DNA of 64,000 nt, from positions 24,600,361 through 24,664,360 of the forward strand of contig JAAONU010000003.1 of NCBI GenBank assembly GCA_012932295.1, in the 5' to 3' direction. The notes under the pieces were generated by a model. That model was not told where the DNA came from. It saw nothing but the letters and a program-made list of their open reading frames with translations, and did not search any database. This document shows, in pieces, positions 1-12,600 of the stretch; positions within the stretch are counted from its first letter, which is position 1; every line of letters starts with the position of its first letter. The position numbers and the translations under genes were made by a program. The stretch is from Cyclina sinensis (taxonomy: Eukaryota > Mollusca > Bivalvia > Venerida > Veneridae).

Positions 1-3000
1 CTTCCCAGTCTTTTTTCAATTAAAATTAAAAAAAAAAATTAAATGTAGTCTCATAAATTTGGCTTGCTTTAAAGTTTATGAAATAAATAAAATTACAAAC
101 AAAAAACTCAAAACAAATTCAGCACATGAAAACATTTCTCGATTCAAGAATGGGTGAAAACTGCACCACAGATTTTTTTCCCTTAAATTTTCTCTAAAAA
201 TGGACAAAACCCTATCAAAGTACCACATTACAACAAATTAACACCACCTACAGAAACAACCTTCACTCCTCAATTCTGTTCTCATTATGAATAAAAAATG
301 CAATACACCAGAAAAATGTGACTCTACAAGAAAATAAATCATGTCTGTTGAAGATCTGAAGTACATGGATTAAGATCTGACCATACAACATAAACCAACA
401 GCCCTCAACAGCAAGATCTGTAAGATAGTCATGGGAAACTTTCAAAAGCCTGTCACATTACACCCAAATCATAGTGCTCCTATTTGATCATTAAATGTAA
501 CCTGTCACCGACTGCCTTTTAACCAAATGATTGTCAATGTGACATTCATTTGTCTTTTAGATTGAACTCAATTTCACAACTGTTTCTTTTCCCCAAGTCA
601 GTAATTGACAACAAACTATCAGTTGTAGGACCTACTGTCACTCGCAACAATAGCATCATTTTGTCATCCTCGTACTGAAGTCTGTGCTATAAAATGCCCA
701 TTTTGCACAGAAAACAATATGTAATTGCTGCAATGAGGTGCTCAGACTGACAGCAACTCCACCCATACGACAAATGGTGAAATATCTAAAAGATACAATG
801 ATGGAATAATAGGGATAAAATATCCAAAGCTGCAAATTTGCCTGCTGATCTGTTGCAATGATTGAAAGTCAGTCTTTGCTCTGGAAGTTTAAATATATGC
901 ACCTTTGAATATCCCAAACATTGCAGCTTTTTTTTGGCAACCGAGAGGCATCTAGTCACTCAGAATTCTGCCATTTAAGCAGGCATGTCAACAAGGAAAA
1001 TGAACTGAAGGTGGTTTCAGGTGGTTTCAGGTGGTTCATAGCAGTCTGCAACCTGTACAAACACAGCAGACTGTAGTATGTCACGTTCATGACACTGATA
1101 CCTTGTTCTGTCTGACAGCCACCTTTTCTATCCACAGTAGATACCTTTTTGTACCAAACTAAGTTTAATAGATTATAAAAAGTTAGTTTGTGAGTGACAG
1201 ACTATAGTAAAAGATAGCCTTAAATATTTAGGGCACCACTTAATGGTAGGACCTTGGTTCAAGCCTTCAAGCACAAAAAAAGGAGTGAGTATTATGACCA
1301 TTGTTCTAACTTAACAATCCTCAAAAATTTACTACAACAGTTTTACGCCATACTAACATCTTTTGGGGAAAAAAATAACACAGTGAACCAAGTGAGTGTT
1401 TGAGCTAAACCAATTAGCTCTTATACCTGCATTCCTAACAATTTTAAAAGAAGAATACTCCTTTGATGAGGATTTAGAATCTGATTTGTTTTTTTTATAC
1501 AAATGCTTACTATTACATCCCCGTGTTAGGTCCCACACCCTCAAGTCACCGACTCTCTACCTATCATTACATCACTAATCGTACACCTCTCCATTCAATC
1601 CCGCGAGTATTCTTGTCGCACAGATGATCATTTGCGGACCTTTGTAAACCATCCACCATTGTTTGCCAATGATGTTTTCGTTTGATTTCAGTTGTCAATT
1701 CTCTGATAATATGAGACGATGATGACTTCAGTGTCAACTTGCCTTAATCAAATATAAAGCAGTTCACAAATTGTTCTGTCACTCATACTAGAAGTTCAAC
1801 AAAAGCTTTCAGGCTGCAGCTATTTAAGCCAAGTTAAAATAAGTTTAAATTTCTGAATGCATTATCAGGTCAGAACAAACTGAAAACAAAGAATCTTTGG
1901 GAAAATGAAAATAGACTGATACAAGCTTCGCTTTAATTTTTAAGACCAGTAATAATATTACTATGAAATAGTTACATAGATACATGCATAACTTGATAGC
2001 AAAACAAGATGTGTTACTCTACTGATTACAGATTTATAACACTTCTGTGCTGATGAACTGGTTTTAGTGTTTTCCACTAACAATCAGTAACACAGAATCC
2101 TTTGATTAGTTTAAATTTACTGCTGAATTAAACATTCTGAAAACCAGTCATGATACAGCATCTGTCAAGATGTGTTCTGATTGGTCGAAAATCTTCCACA
2201 CTCCCACAATGCAACACTGATTATGTCAGGCATCATCCTAATGATCATAAAAACAGCAGGAACATTAAAATTTTTGAAAGAAACTAGAAGGATTGTATTT
2301 CAAGGTGATAGTTTGCATTGGTCTCCAGACCCCTGTCAATTAGTGCAAAGCAAATGTAAGCAGTTATTAACATCCGAAAGAAGTTCAAACAGTCTGTTGA
2401 TGATGGTAAGAATTTCACGACTGAGTCGCTAGACTTTCGCTTTTATGACTTTAATGACAGATTTACGAAAGAAAAAAGATCTAATTTGAAAGAATAATTG
2501 ATCAGGGGACGACGCTCGTAACAAAGTCGGCAATGATAATCCCAACAGAGTGATTAGGCTATCCAATATTCTTCACTGATAGGTCAATTACTTAAGAATA
2601 CGTTTAGTGTTATGGGGTATTGACATCTGACATTTGAACGGCACTCGTAAAAACAGCTTGAGCCACCATGTTTCATTGAAACTACAGAACTGAGCAAGAC
2701 CATTTTCTAAATTACAATATTGAGCAGTAATGAAAATGAAAAATGTCCAACACTGAAATAATACCATGGAACAGATTGTCTTGGATTTCAGAACCAATTT
2801 AATCTTGGTAATTGTGACTCAACAAAACATGTAAATATCCTTTTAGAAGAAGAAAATAAAATGCTCTTGAAGTCTTCATTTCACCTAAATGTAAATAACT
2901 GCAACTTCACTTAACCATAAATAAAGACAAATTTTCTTGTTCAAATTTCAAGGTCACTGCTGCCTGATGGTCACATGCTTTACAGGAAAGGTGAAGGTCA

Positions 3001-6000
3001 CATACAAAATGTGTAAATTGCTCCTTCACTGTGTGATACACAGCTAAAAAAATTAATTATGAATGAAAATCAAACTATTTCTTCTTCCTTAGGATCTTAC
3101 TTCTAAATTACTTAGCTAACATCTGATTTCAGCACTAGGGTCCTCAAAACCTTGATAGATACAAAGGTCAAGGTGACCCTTGCATCTAGTTTATTCCTAC
3201 TTTTTAAGCTAAAAATTCTAAAACTATGGAACTTTAAGATTCTTGCCTTCTATTCAAAAGCTTAATTATTTCAAGTTTCAATATTTTTCACTAAAGTTTT
3301 TTTTGTTTTTTTGCCCTGGCCAATCAAATTTTAATTTGAAATCTAACCACATACTTCCTACAAAAGAAAATATAAACTCTCATGTCCAAAAACCATAACT
3401 ATCAAAATGGGAGGTATGTAAGATATCAGACTAGCTCAAGAAAACAGGTGTTCTGAAATTTTTTTCTGAATTTCTCAAAAATTATGAATGATGTTGTTAA
3501 AAATGAAGTATTAATACCTAGGGTCTTAATTTATCACCAAAAAACCATTGGACAAGCCGCATTAAAAAGTCTAGGGCACGTGAATCTACTATGAGGCAAA
3601 GGTTGTAAATAATCAAAATTAATGTCACAAGAGAAATAAAGTTATGTGTTGAGGTGTCAAGTGTCGTTGCAAATAATCATGAATGTCCGTGTCTTGAAGA
3701 TCACCATGTAACCACGGTGACCACAAAATGATTATCAGCTATGAAATAGAAAGATGGGGAAATAAATCAGGAAAAAACTCAACAAATTAACAGCCATTAA
3801 ACAGTTAAAACTCTGATAATTAAAACAATTTGAATGTAGATTTCATATTTTTCATTTCAATGTAATGACAGACAACTAAGTACGACATATTCAGAGTACC
3901 AACCTTTTTTTACCTGTTAATTATTTTACTGAAATAATTTACAAAATTCATCTTTTTAGATACTGTTTATTTAACAAAAAGCATGACTTTGTGCTAATAA
4001 ACACAAAACTGTCTACTCTAGTCTCTCAAATTATAAATGGAACGTTATACAAATTTTTTTATTAATAGTTACCTATGGCTTATTGAAACTTGCTCATCAC
4101 AAGTCATTATAACCAAATTTAATACTTTTCAGTGGCATTCTTTTTGAAGTTACGAATGTAAAGATTCTCACCAATTACAGTCATTTTTTCTGATTAATTC
4201 AAACTATGTAAGCAGCCCCAAGCCAGGATTCAGTAATCTCACAAATTAATTTGATATCCAATGATCTGACCTTATCTGCAGAAGACAAGGGTCAACAAAG
4301 GTCAAATTAATATGGACAGCAGTGAAAACCACGATTATCCTAATGAAGGAATATTACCCATCATGCACTATTATCCAAAATAAGCCTACTGTTGAGCTCC
4401 ATGAGAGGTGCGGTCACTCAGAAAATGACAAGATTGAAAAGCTGTCCAATCAGGAAACTTTGCCTCTTGAAACATGGCTTTGCACAATATCATTTAATGA
4501 TGTTCTCTCAGAACAGCCTAACTGAACATAACTTTCATGATTGTTTTCATGCTCATCCTGCCAATTTATGGAAAAAAATCCACACTTCAAACACAAATTT
4601 TTGCACAGTGTCTTTGGGGAAGAAAATAATCCTGCTAATAAGTCAACATGGATTACAAATAACCTAAAACCAAGGGAACTTGTATGGACTTGAGACTTTT
4701 GTTCCGTTTAAGGGTGCTAATTTCTCACTAAAAGGTCTTAAGTTCTATCATTCTCTGAAATTCATCAAGAATGCAGAAATATTTAAACCCTTAGGCCAGC
4801 CAGTATGTTGATCAGCAGGGACAATAATAATGCCAACAGTAAAAGACTGAGCTGTCTTTAAAAAAGAAATAAATCTCTGTCATTGAAAACTTTTGTATTA
4901 CAAAATGGAGACCTTTTGAATTTACAGTACCTTTGTTCAAAAACTGAGAGGAATGCTGCACTACAGGAACTAAATATTTTATTATCATTGACAGAGGTCT
5001 CATGCAAAACTTTAGGTTTTATAACTAGAAAACAAGTAGTGGTTGAGGCTTAAAATGTCTGACTCTCAATCCAGAGGTCAGTGGTTTGAATCCTATCAGA
5101 GGTGAGATTCTCCTGTGACTCACCTCATGTCACACTTTTGGAGTAAGTACTGGTTTGAATCCAGGAAGCATTCACTAAATGAGATATATATATGTTGCAA
5201 GAACTTGTTTCCAAAATAAAAAGGTTTAAACTATAACTGAGAAAAGAGATACGTAACAGTGCAGTTGAAGAAAATTAATGCATAAGAAATCACTTAGCAA
5301 AAAAAGTAAATTTTTCTCTTCAACGTATGTAGATGACATGTCAATGTTTAAGCTTTTGGTGCTATCAAATTTCAGGAACACAATTTTCACACAGTAATGA
5401 GGATAAATGATTAACAAAACCCGACAAAAAGTAGTATGCATCTGATACTGTTTTCCATTATAAAATGGAAATTAGACGTAGATAAATGGATTACCTATAC
5501 CCGTAAATTCTGACAAAATACTGTCAATCCACCACAAATACAACAACACTGACAACACCGCCACCAACATTGCTTGCCACCAGTTGTTTGTGTCAACAGT
5601 ACAGTGCTTAAATATCTGACACTTATGTGCAGAGATGAAAAGTAATTAAAACCAAAAAGGGAGACATCTTCTTGTTTTTTGTTATCAGTATGGGCTGAAA
5701 ATAAATTTTGAACTTTATGTCATTAACTTAAATAAACTAATCAATAGCTGACTTTTGATTAATAATTTTCAATGAAAATTTTTACCAAACTACTGACCAA
5801 CAAACTAAATGACTAGATATGATGACAATGACAATTAAAACATTTGGCTTTTTTAGAAAAAGAAGTATTTCAAACTCATTCACAGGCCAGTATGCCGATA
5901 TGAGAGATTTCACATACAGCAGTATTAATGTATGAATTTAACAAACTGACATAAACAGACATAAACAAACATAAACCTTACACACTCACACTGTAAGCTA

Positions 6001-9000
6001 AATATTTTCTAAATAAAAAGGCATAAAGCATTTTTATGAACACAACAACGGCCATTTCAAAGACTGAAACAAGTGGCATGTGCCTAAAATAAACAGCAAA
6101 ATATAAAGCAGATTGAAAGTATCTTTCCGTAACGAAGTAATACATTGCTCTTTATCTTGGCATGAATACAGTATGTAAAGGAACTATTTGTTAACGTTTC
6201 AGTTATGTCAGCCAAGAAAAAAAAAGTGACAAAACGATGATTACTTAAAAAGACATGACCACCCGCTAAGCTTCGTTCCAGCACGAAGCAGTTAACAAAA
6301 CTTCTGTGACAGCCGTATCCCATGTGAGTGACAGTCATTTTCATTTTTGACATAATCTTTAAAATAATCCTGAAAACTGTCTTACACCTGTTCACTATCA
6401 TATATTTAGACATTGCATATGCTGATGTTTTTAACAAAATTCAACACTAAGTCACCTATTATGTTCGTTTCAAATATTTTAATTAATTTGTTAAAACTGC
6501 GAGTTATGTTCATTCAGGTTTACCAGATTATTATTTTATAAAGTATGAATGTTATAAATGAACAATAGACTACCAGGCTAATGAATACCTTTAAAAGAAA
6601 ATTTAAGGCTGTTTTATTTACTACAAATTTGGTAGACATTTATTCGTTTCATGGACATTTTTTAGACCTTAGGTATCATTTTTCCTGGTAAAATCCTCCA
6701 CAAGCTTTGCCCTGGTTTATGCTTAACTTTGTGCCATATCATCTAAATGATGACTTTCTCAATATATCACATTATGAGAAAAGACAGGGCACACTTTTTG
6801 ATGGTTATCAACATTTTTTTTTTGATACTTACAAAGATTACCATTGACACGAGCCATCATGACACATCCCGATATCTCCAGTGGACACGATGGCCAGAAA
6901 TAATATTTTCTTTACATCTAACTCTAAGATGACCTGTATGATTAAACCACCCTACATGATGTATACTTGACCACACTTCCTGTCTTACCATCTGCGTAAA
7001 AATCTAAGTCAATATATCAATGGACAATAATTGCTCGTATCACAGTCTTTTTGACATTTTATTAAAATATAATACTGACAGATAACCAACTAATCAAACT
7101 CAATAGATGTTGGAATGAAATGATGCATGTATTTTCCTAATTTCCTTCCCTTACCAAAAGGTACCTACCTACAAATCAAGACCACCTCTACCTAGAGGCC
7201 GATGCATTTTTTCTGAACAACATGCAATCTATCAAGAACTCAGTGAAGAGAGGATGGAAAAGCCATATATAGGCACTCAACACTGTAATTCATTATTTAA
7301 CTTTTGTATATAAATCTAAACATTTCAATAGCATACTTCCAAACATATATATACCAGTATAATTTTTTAAAAGAATAGTCAAGAGCCATGTTTTTAAAAC
7401 ATACTGTATTTTTCAAATACTTCCAATCAATTTTCAATGATAAAGAAGGTACTTATAAGTTATAAACTTGTTATCTCTTGACACACCTTATTTGTAACTG
7501 TAAACTCACCATCTGTTTATCAATAAAATGGGTTTCAGTCTCGTAAAATTTTTATCAAACTTTTGACAATATTTCTCACTTTTGCTGATAAATTTTAAAA
7601 TTCAACCTATGATTCTAATGTGCATTAGCATATTTTCTTTAATAACCTGTCCAATGAATTATGATAACCAACTGTCCAGTTGTGTCCACCACTGACCCTT
7701 TTTTATCAGGCCATCTTCAACACATGGTCAGTTTACTCACTCAAAATGTTTGGACAGCAAACTTACCAGCCATTCTTAAAGAATGGAGAAACACAGATAA
7801 TAAAGTGCCAGGGGTGAGTGTGGAACTAATGTATCTCTTTCTTACTGTAGTTACACTAGTAATTTAGAATTCTAAGCATCTTCTTTTTTTAAATTATGAG
7901 TATACAAATCTTTGTGGTAGAAAACATTTGATTCAGAATGGAGGAGTTCAGTTTGAAAAATATAACTTATTTCTTATTACTATATTCTTCCCCCATATCT
8001 TCAACCACATGTCTAATCCAGATTCTTGTTAGCTGCTATCAATCTTTTAGAAGCCTTTTTTTGTATCATGATCTTATCAGATATTTTAAACATTTTGTTC
8101 CACTTAAGTTTTGAAATCCTCAACAGATTAGTTCTTTGTTGCTCCTTTTACTTAAAGAGGCTGTTTTTTTCTCTTTTTTTTTATTCATGACATCTATCTT
8201 CCTAAGTCAACTGTATTTCTTAAACAACAAACAGTGAGGTCCTTTTTGCCTCCTTTTTCTGTTTAAAGGCTGAGCTGACTAAAATAATTTCATCACTGTA
8301 TTAAAAGTAAATTTTCATCACCTTCAAAAGCCTAACATCTGTCCGAATAAAAGTGAAGACCTGAAAGGGAGTCTCAATGCTTTACTCGAAAATGTATCTT
8401 CAAATCAGCCCCTTGCCACTTTGTATTATTCACTAATAAAACAGTTGTCAGCCCCTAAGGGTCTTACAATACTTGAGATACCAAGGCCCTATCATTAAAG
8501 ATGTGCCCCTAATTTTATGATAATTACTGACAAATTATAGCATTTTGTATTATCAATTGAGATAAGTTGTTTTGCCTTAGGAAAAAAGCATCTTTTTAAG
8601 ACGTCTTAAACAGTACTTGGCTATATGAGATGATATCATTATGACAAATAGTTGCACCTCCACAGCAAAATTCATAAAAGCTTTTGTGAGGCAAATTCAA
8701 ATCTCTCTGAAATCAATGAGATAGCATTAATGGGGAAAATTAGAAAATAATTGGTGAAATCTGAAAATACAAGTTAGTGCTACCACACACTGAGGGGTGA
8801 AGAGTAGACAAGAGAAGATAACTACCTCTGCTTAATATCAAATTTCCTGTTAGATTAGAAGATTTGTCATTTATCATTTGTCAAATATCTAAATTCTTTT
8901 TTCCTGTATCCTCAGTTCCCTGGCAAACATCACAGATCCTCCTTTATGCAATCCAAAATTAGCTTTTTCCTCAACCCTGCTACAATGAAAACAACATCTT

Positions 9001-9534
9001 ATTTAAAAAAAAAAAAATAAATAAATAAAAATTCTAAGGAAACAACTCTGTTGTGTGAACATCTCTCCTGCTGAGATACAAGGCATCCTAAATTGAAATA
9101 TATATTAGAACGTTAATGAAATCAAGATGTATAAAGACAGACTTATTAACATCTTTTAACAACAATCTAGTAGAAAAAAAGTCTTTACATTTACACTTAA
9201 AATTGCTTCAATGGCACAACAAAGCAGTGACTGATAAAAAACAAATGTTTATTCTGGAAGGCTGAAACTGTCACAACCTTAATACTGGAATGCACAAAAT
9301 ATGTTACAATATCATTCTCCACATAAAAAAAATTGTTTAAACAAAGTAGACACATTATTACTAACTTGACATTTTCTTGTTTTTATTTTTCACATAAATA
9401 ACTTTACAACACAAATGCTACAGGTAAGTACAATTTTTCAGTAACTTCCAAGACAAAACATAAATTGTCTTATTTTGGAAAAAAAAATTCTGCAGAAAAA
9501 ATGAAAGTGGAAAATAGTGGATTTAAGCACTTAC
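1..9534. other. Intron or 3' flank of ANKS1; no recognisable gene
   Basis: AT-rich sequence with only chance-length open frames (the longest, at 6084-6437 minus, has no domain). It holds a 10-base unit repeated three times (GGTGGTTTCA, about 1012-1037), an A-rich tract with AAAT repeats at about 9002-9033, and the SINE listed separately. Most probably it is the intron following exon 13. Confidence 0.6.
5028..5215 (+). repeat. tRNA-derived SINE
   Basis: TAGTGGTTGAGGC (A-box-like, near 5037) and GGTTTGAATCC (B box, 5083-5093) are spaced as in a tRNA. A non-tRNA body containing a second GGTTTGAATCC and an AT-rich end with short TA repeats follows. The tRNA head is too degraded to be a functional tRNA gene. 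Boundaries are approximate. Confidence 0.6.
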
Positions 9535-9672
9535 AGCACTTTTAACACTGAACACATGGCAATAATGCTGTCCTGTCTCAATATCACGTGTAATGTAGGC
9601 AAAGAAGTTCAAATTGTCTGTGTCCTGACATGCACAGAAGATGTTCCCTATCTCATGATCACATATCACTTT
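9535..9672 (-). CDS. ANKS1: ANKS1 exon 13: PTB domain, later strands
   Basis: 46 codons, phase 0-0: [46 protein letters not shown]. The acceptor is ATATTTTCAG and the donor GCT|GTAAGT. It matches the ANKS1 PTB segment with (E)HEIxNIxCAxQDxxxLxxFAYIT(K/R)D...HYCHVF. If the donor is not used, the frame adds VSA and stops at TAA, giving a PTB without its last helix. The expected next exon (LGQAFEVAYQ-like helix) was searched for by eye in 1-9534 and not found, so it probably lies outside the window. Confidence 0.95.
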
Positions 9673-12600
9673 CTGAAAATATAGAAATATAAGGTAAATA
9701 TCACTCTTGGTAAAAATGTCAATATGTCAGAAGTGAAAATCATATCACTAGAGAAAACAATGAAATATATCAGTAAAGAAATGTCAATAGAACTGAAAAT
9801 GGTATCACTTTCTGAAAATATAGAAATATATGGTAAATGTCACTCTGTGTAGAAATATCAATATGTCAAAAGTGAAAATGGTATTACTCTGAAAATATAG
9901 AAATATATTGTAAATGTCACTCTGCATAGAAATGTCAAGGTCAGAAGTGAAAATGGTACCTCTTTCCGAAAATACAGAAATATGTCAAAAGTGAAAATGA
10001 TATCACTTTCTGAAAATAAAGAAGTATAACTTAAATGTCACTCTGCTGAAATACCAATACATTGGAAGTGAAAATGATATCACTATTAATATCCTTTTTT
10101 GTAGGAAAGTGAAATAATGGGTTGTGTACTGCAGAAAACTTTCCATATCATGACTGCATATCACTTTTTATAAATACGTAAGTATATAACAAATGTCTTT
10201 TTGAGCTGGAAGTCATCAAGTTGATTGTGTGATGCAAGATGTACTCTATAATGATGAATCACTTTTTGTAAATACTGATCTATAGTGTCATTGGTGATAT
10301 AAGTGTGTACGGTTTTAATATAACTATTTTCTCTAAGTATTGTCTTACCTTTGACTTTGCATCTATAAACTTGACCCCTTTGTATGAAATTGACAACATT
10401 ATAATTGGAATTTTGGCTAATATGTCTGTAGATTTCTGAAAATAGAAAATAAAAAAATAGGTAAATGTTAGGAAACTTATCATTTATTGACATAAAAAAA
10501 TGCCGAGTACTATATAAATGTCAAGGTCAAGGACAAAAATGGATGAAGGTTAAGTACCTTCCTACCCCATCCAATGAAGTTTTTTTCAGGTGGGGGTGGA
10601 GGGGAGGTACCCAGGTGAGGTAGGTGGCAGCTGAGTACCCTGGTGAGGGCCAAGATCTTCCAAAGCCCATCCAGTTAACTAGGCATTGCTGAACCATATC
10701 TATCTAAACTCAAGGCCTTTCACTTTCTTTAAAACTTTTTCCTGTATAACTCAATGTAAAACCAAGTGACCACTTGGGTGGGGAAAATTTTGATCCAGGG
10801 GCCATGATTTGTATAAACTTAGTAGTGGTCCACTAGTCAATGGTACAAACAAAATATCTCAATCCTTGGCCTAATGGTTTCTGACAAGAAAATTCTTAAG
10901 TTTTTCCTATATATTAATCCATGTAAAATCAAGTGACCCCTGGGCTCGGGCCAATTCTGACCACACAGTCATGATTTATAAAACTTTTGTACAGGTCCAC
11001 TAGATGATGCTAACAACCAAATATGTAAGCTCTAAGCCATGTAGTTTCAGATAAGAAGAATTTTTAAAACTTTTTTCCTATATAACTCTATGTAAAATTA
11101 AGTGATCCCTGGGACCTGGCCAATTTTGATCCAGGGGCCATGATTTGTATAAACTTGGTATTCTAGAGGTCCACTGGACAATCATACACCACAAACATCT
11201 TAACTCTAGACCTTATGGCTTTTGACAAGTTTTTCCTATATAAGTATACCAGGTATGTAAATTCAAGTGACCCCTGGCTCGGGCCAATTCTGACCACACA
11301 GCCATGATGGTTCCATGACTAGAAGATTTTTTGAAGTTTTTCCTGTATATCTTCGTTCAGGTAAGCTAAAAAAAATTTGTTAAATAATATACAGGGTAAA
11401 TTATAACAGCAAACCCTTTATAATAATTCTGTTTCTAATACATTCAAAGAAATTCTAGGTTTTTGGATAAATGCTATATTTTAGGGTTGAAACTGAAGGT
11501 TTATTCTGTAAAAATTATTTCACACATTCAGCTTTTTATAGACTATTTTGTTTCATTTGATTAACCTTATTTTACTTCGTATAATCAGCTATACCAGCCA
11601 GACAGATACATGACTTGGAGCAAGTACATCTGTAGATCATGGCAAACTTCATATTCTAAATTATGAAAATAAAAGAAAGTTTAAATAAAACTAGTGCAAA
11701 AGACTTTCTATATCACTTACACACATTAATATGAGGAACACCCTGCCTCATTTTATTACAAATATTTTCATATTATAAAGTGTACACAAAGAAATTATGA
11801 CAGTATGTATAGAAATGAACACAGCAAGATGCAGATAATGTCAAGGAACCTAAAGTGTGATTAAATACAAGAAAGACCTATCTCTAACTACAGAAAAGAT
11901 GCATTTAAACTATTCTTGCATATATATGGATATCAATGTAAGCAACAGAACCTTCAAAGGCAAACTTAATTTATAACGGTCACCCCATGCCTCTAATATT
12001 CCATTCAATAACAAATTTTGTAAAGGAAAATTTGCAAAGATCTCTTTAGTGAAATTGAATAAATTCAAACGCATTAAAGGTAATTTAAACAACACATGCT
12101 GTTTTGATACTTAAATCTGAACTTCTACGGTAAAATGAAGTAAATGGCCTGACAAATAAAATGAAATCCTCTGTGACAACTTTTACATATTAATTCATAA
12201 ATGACAGTATCCAACAACTTTTATGACTTCAAAAGGTAATAAAATTCGCTAAAAAAATCTAATCAAATTTGATAGTCATTTTCTATCCCAATTCGCTCGT
12301 TTTAACAATTTTTCTCTTAAATTAAACATTGCAAAATAAAGTGTTAAAATCACATATAATGCCTGAAATTATTGAGAAAGACTAGCGGAAATAACGTTGT
12401 GTGAAAGCACTACAATTGTGTCCACTACATGTCGTCACAATGTTCTCAATTTGATAGGATGACTTCCGCATAAAGTGAAAACGTGTGAAAGTAATTCATG
12501 CCAATCGTCAGAAAAGCATAAATATCTGGGAGAACACATTAAAAGGTGTTAATGGTGCAACAGATATTTATTGTACAAACTGTTTGTTTTTTTACATACC

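Noticed and set aside
421..460. Minus-strand CAGGCTTTTGAAAG reading QAFES, reminiscent of the missing PTB helix (LGQAFEV)
   Set aside because: Preceded by TGA in that frame, weak acceptor, and a stop follows within a few codons.
6084..6437. 117-residue open frame on the minus strand
   Set aside because: No domain, no splice context, length expected by chance in this AT-rich sequence.
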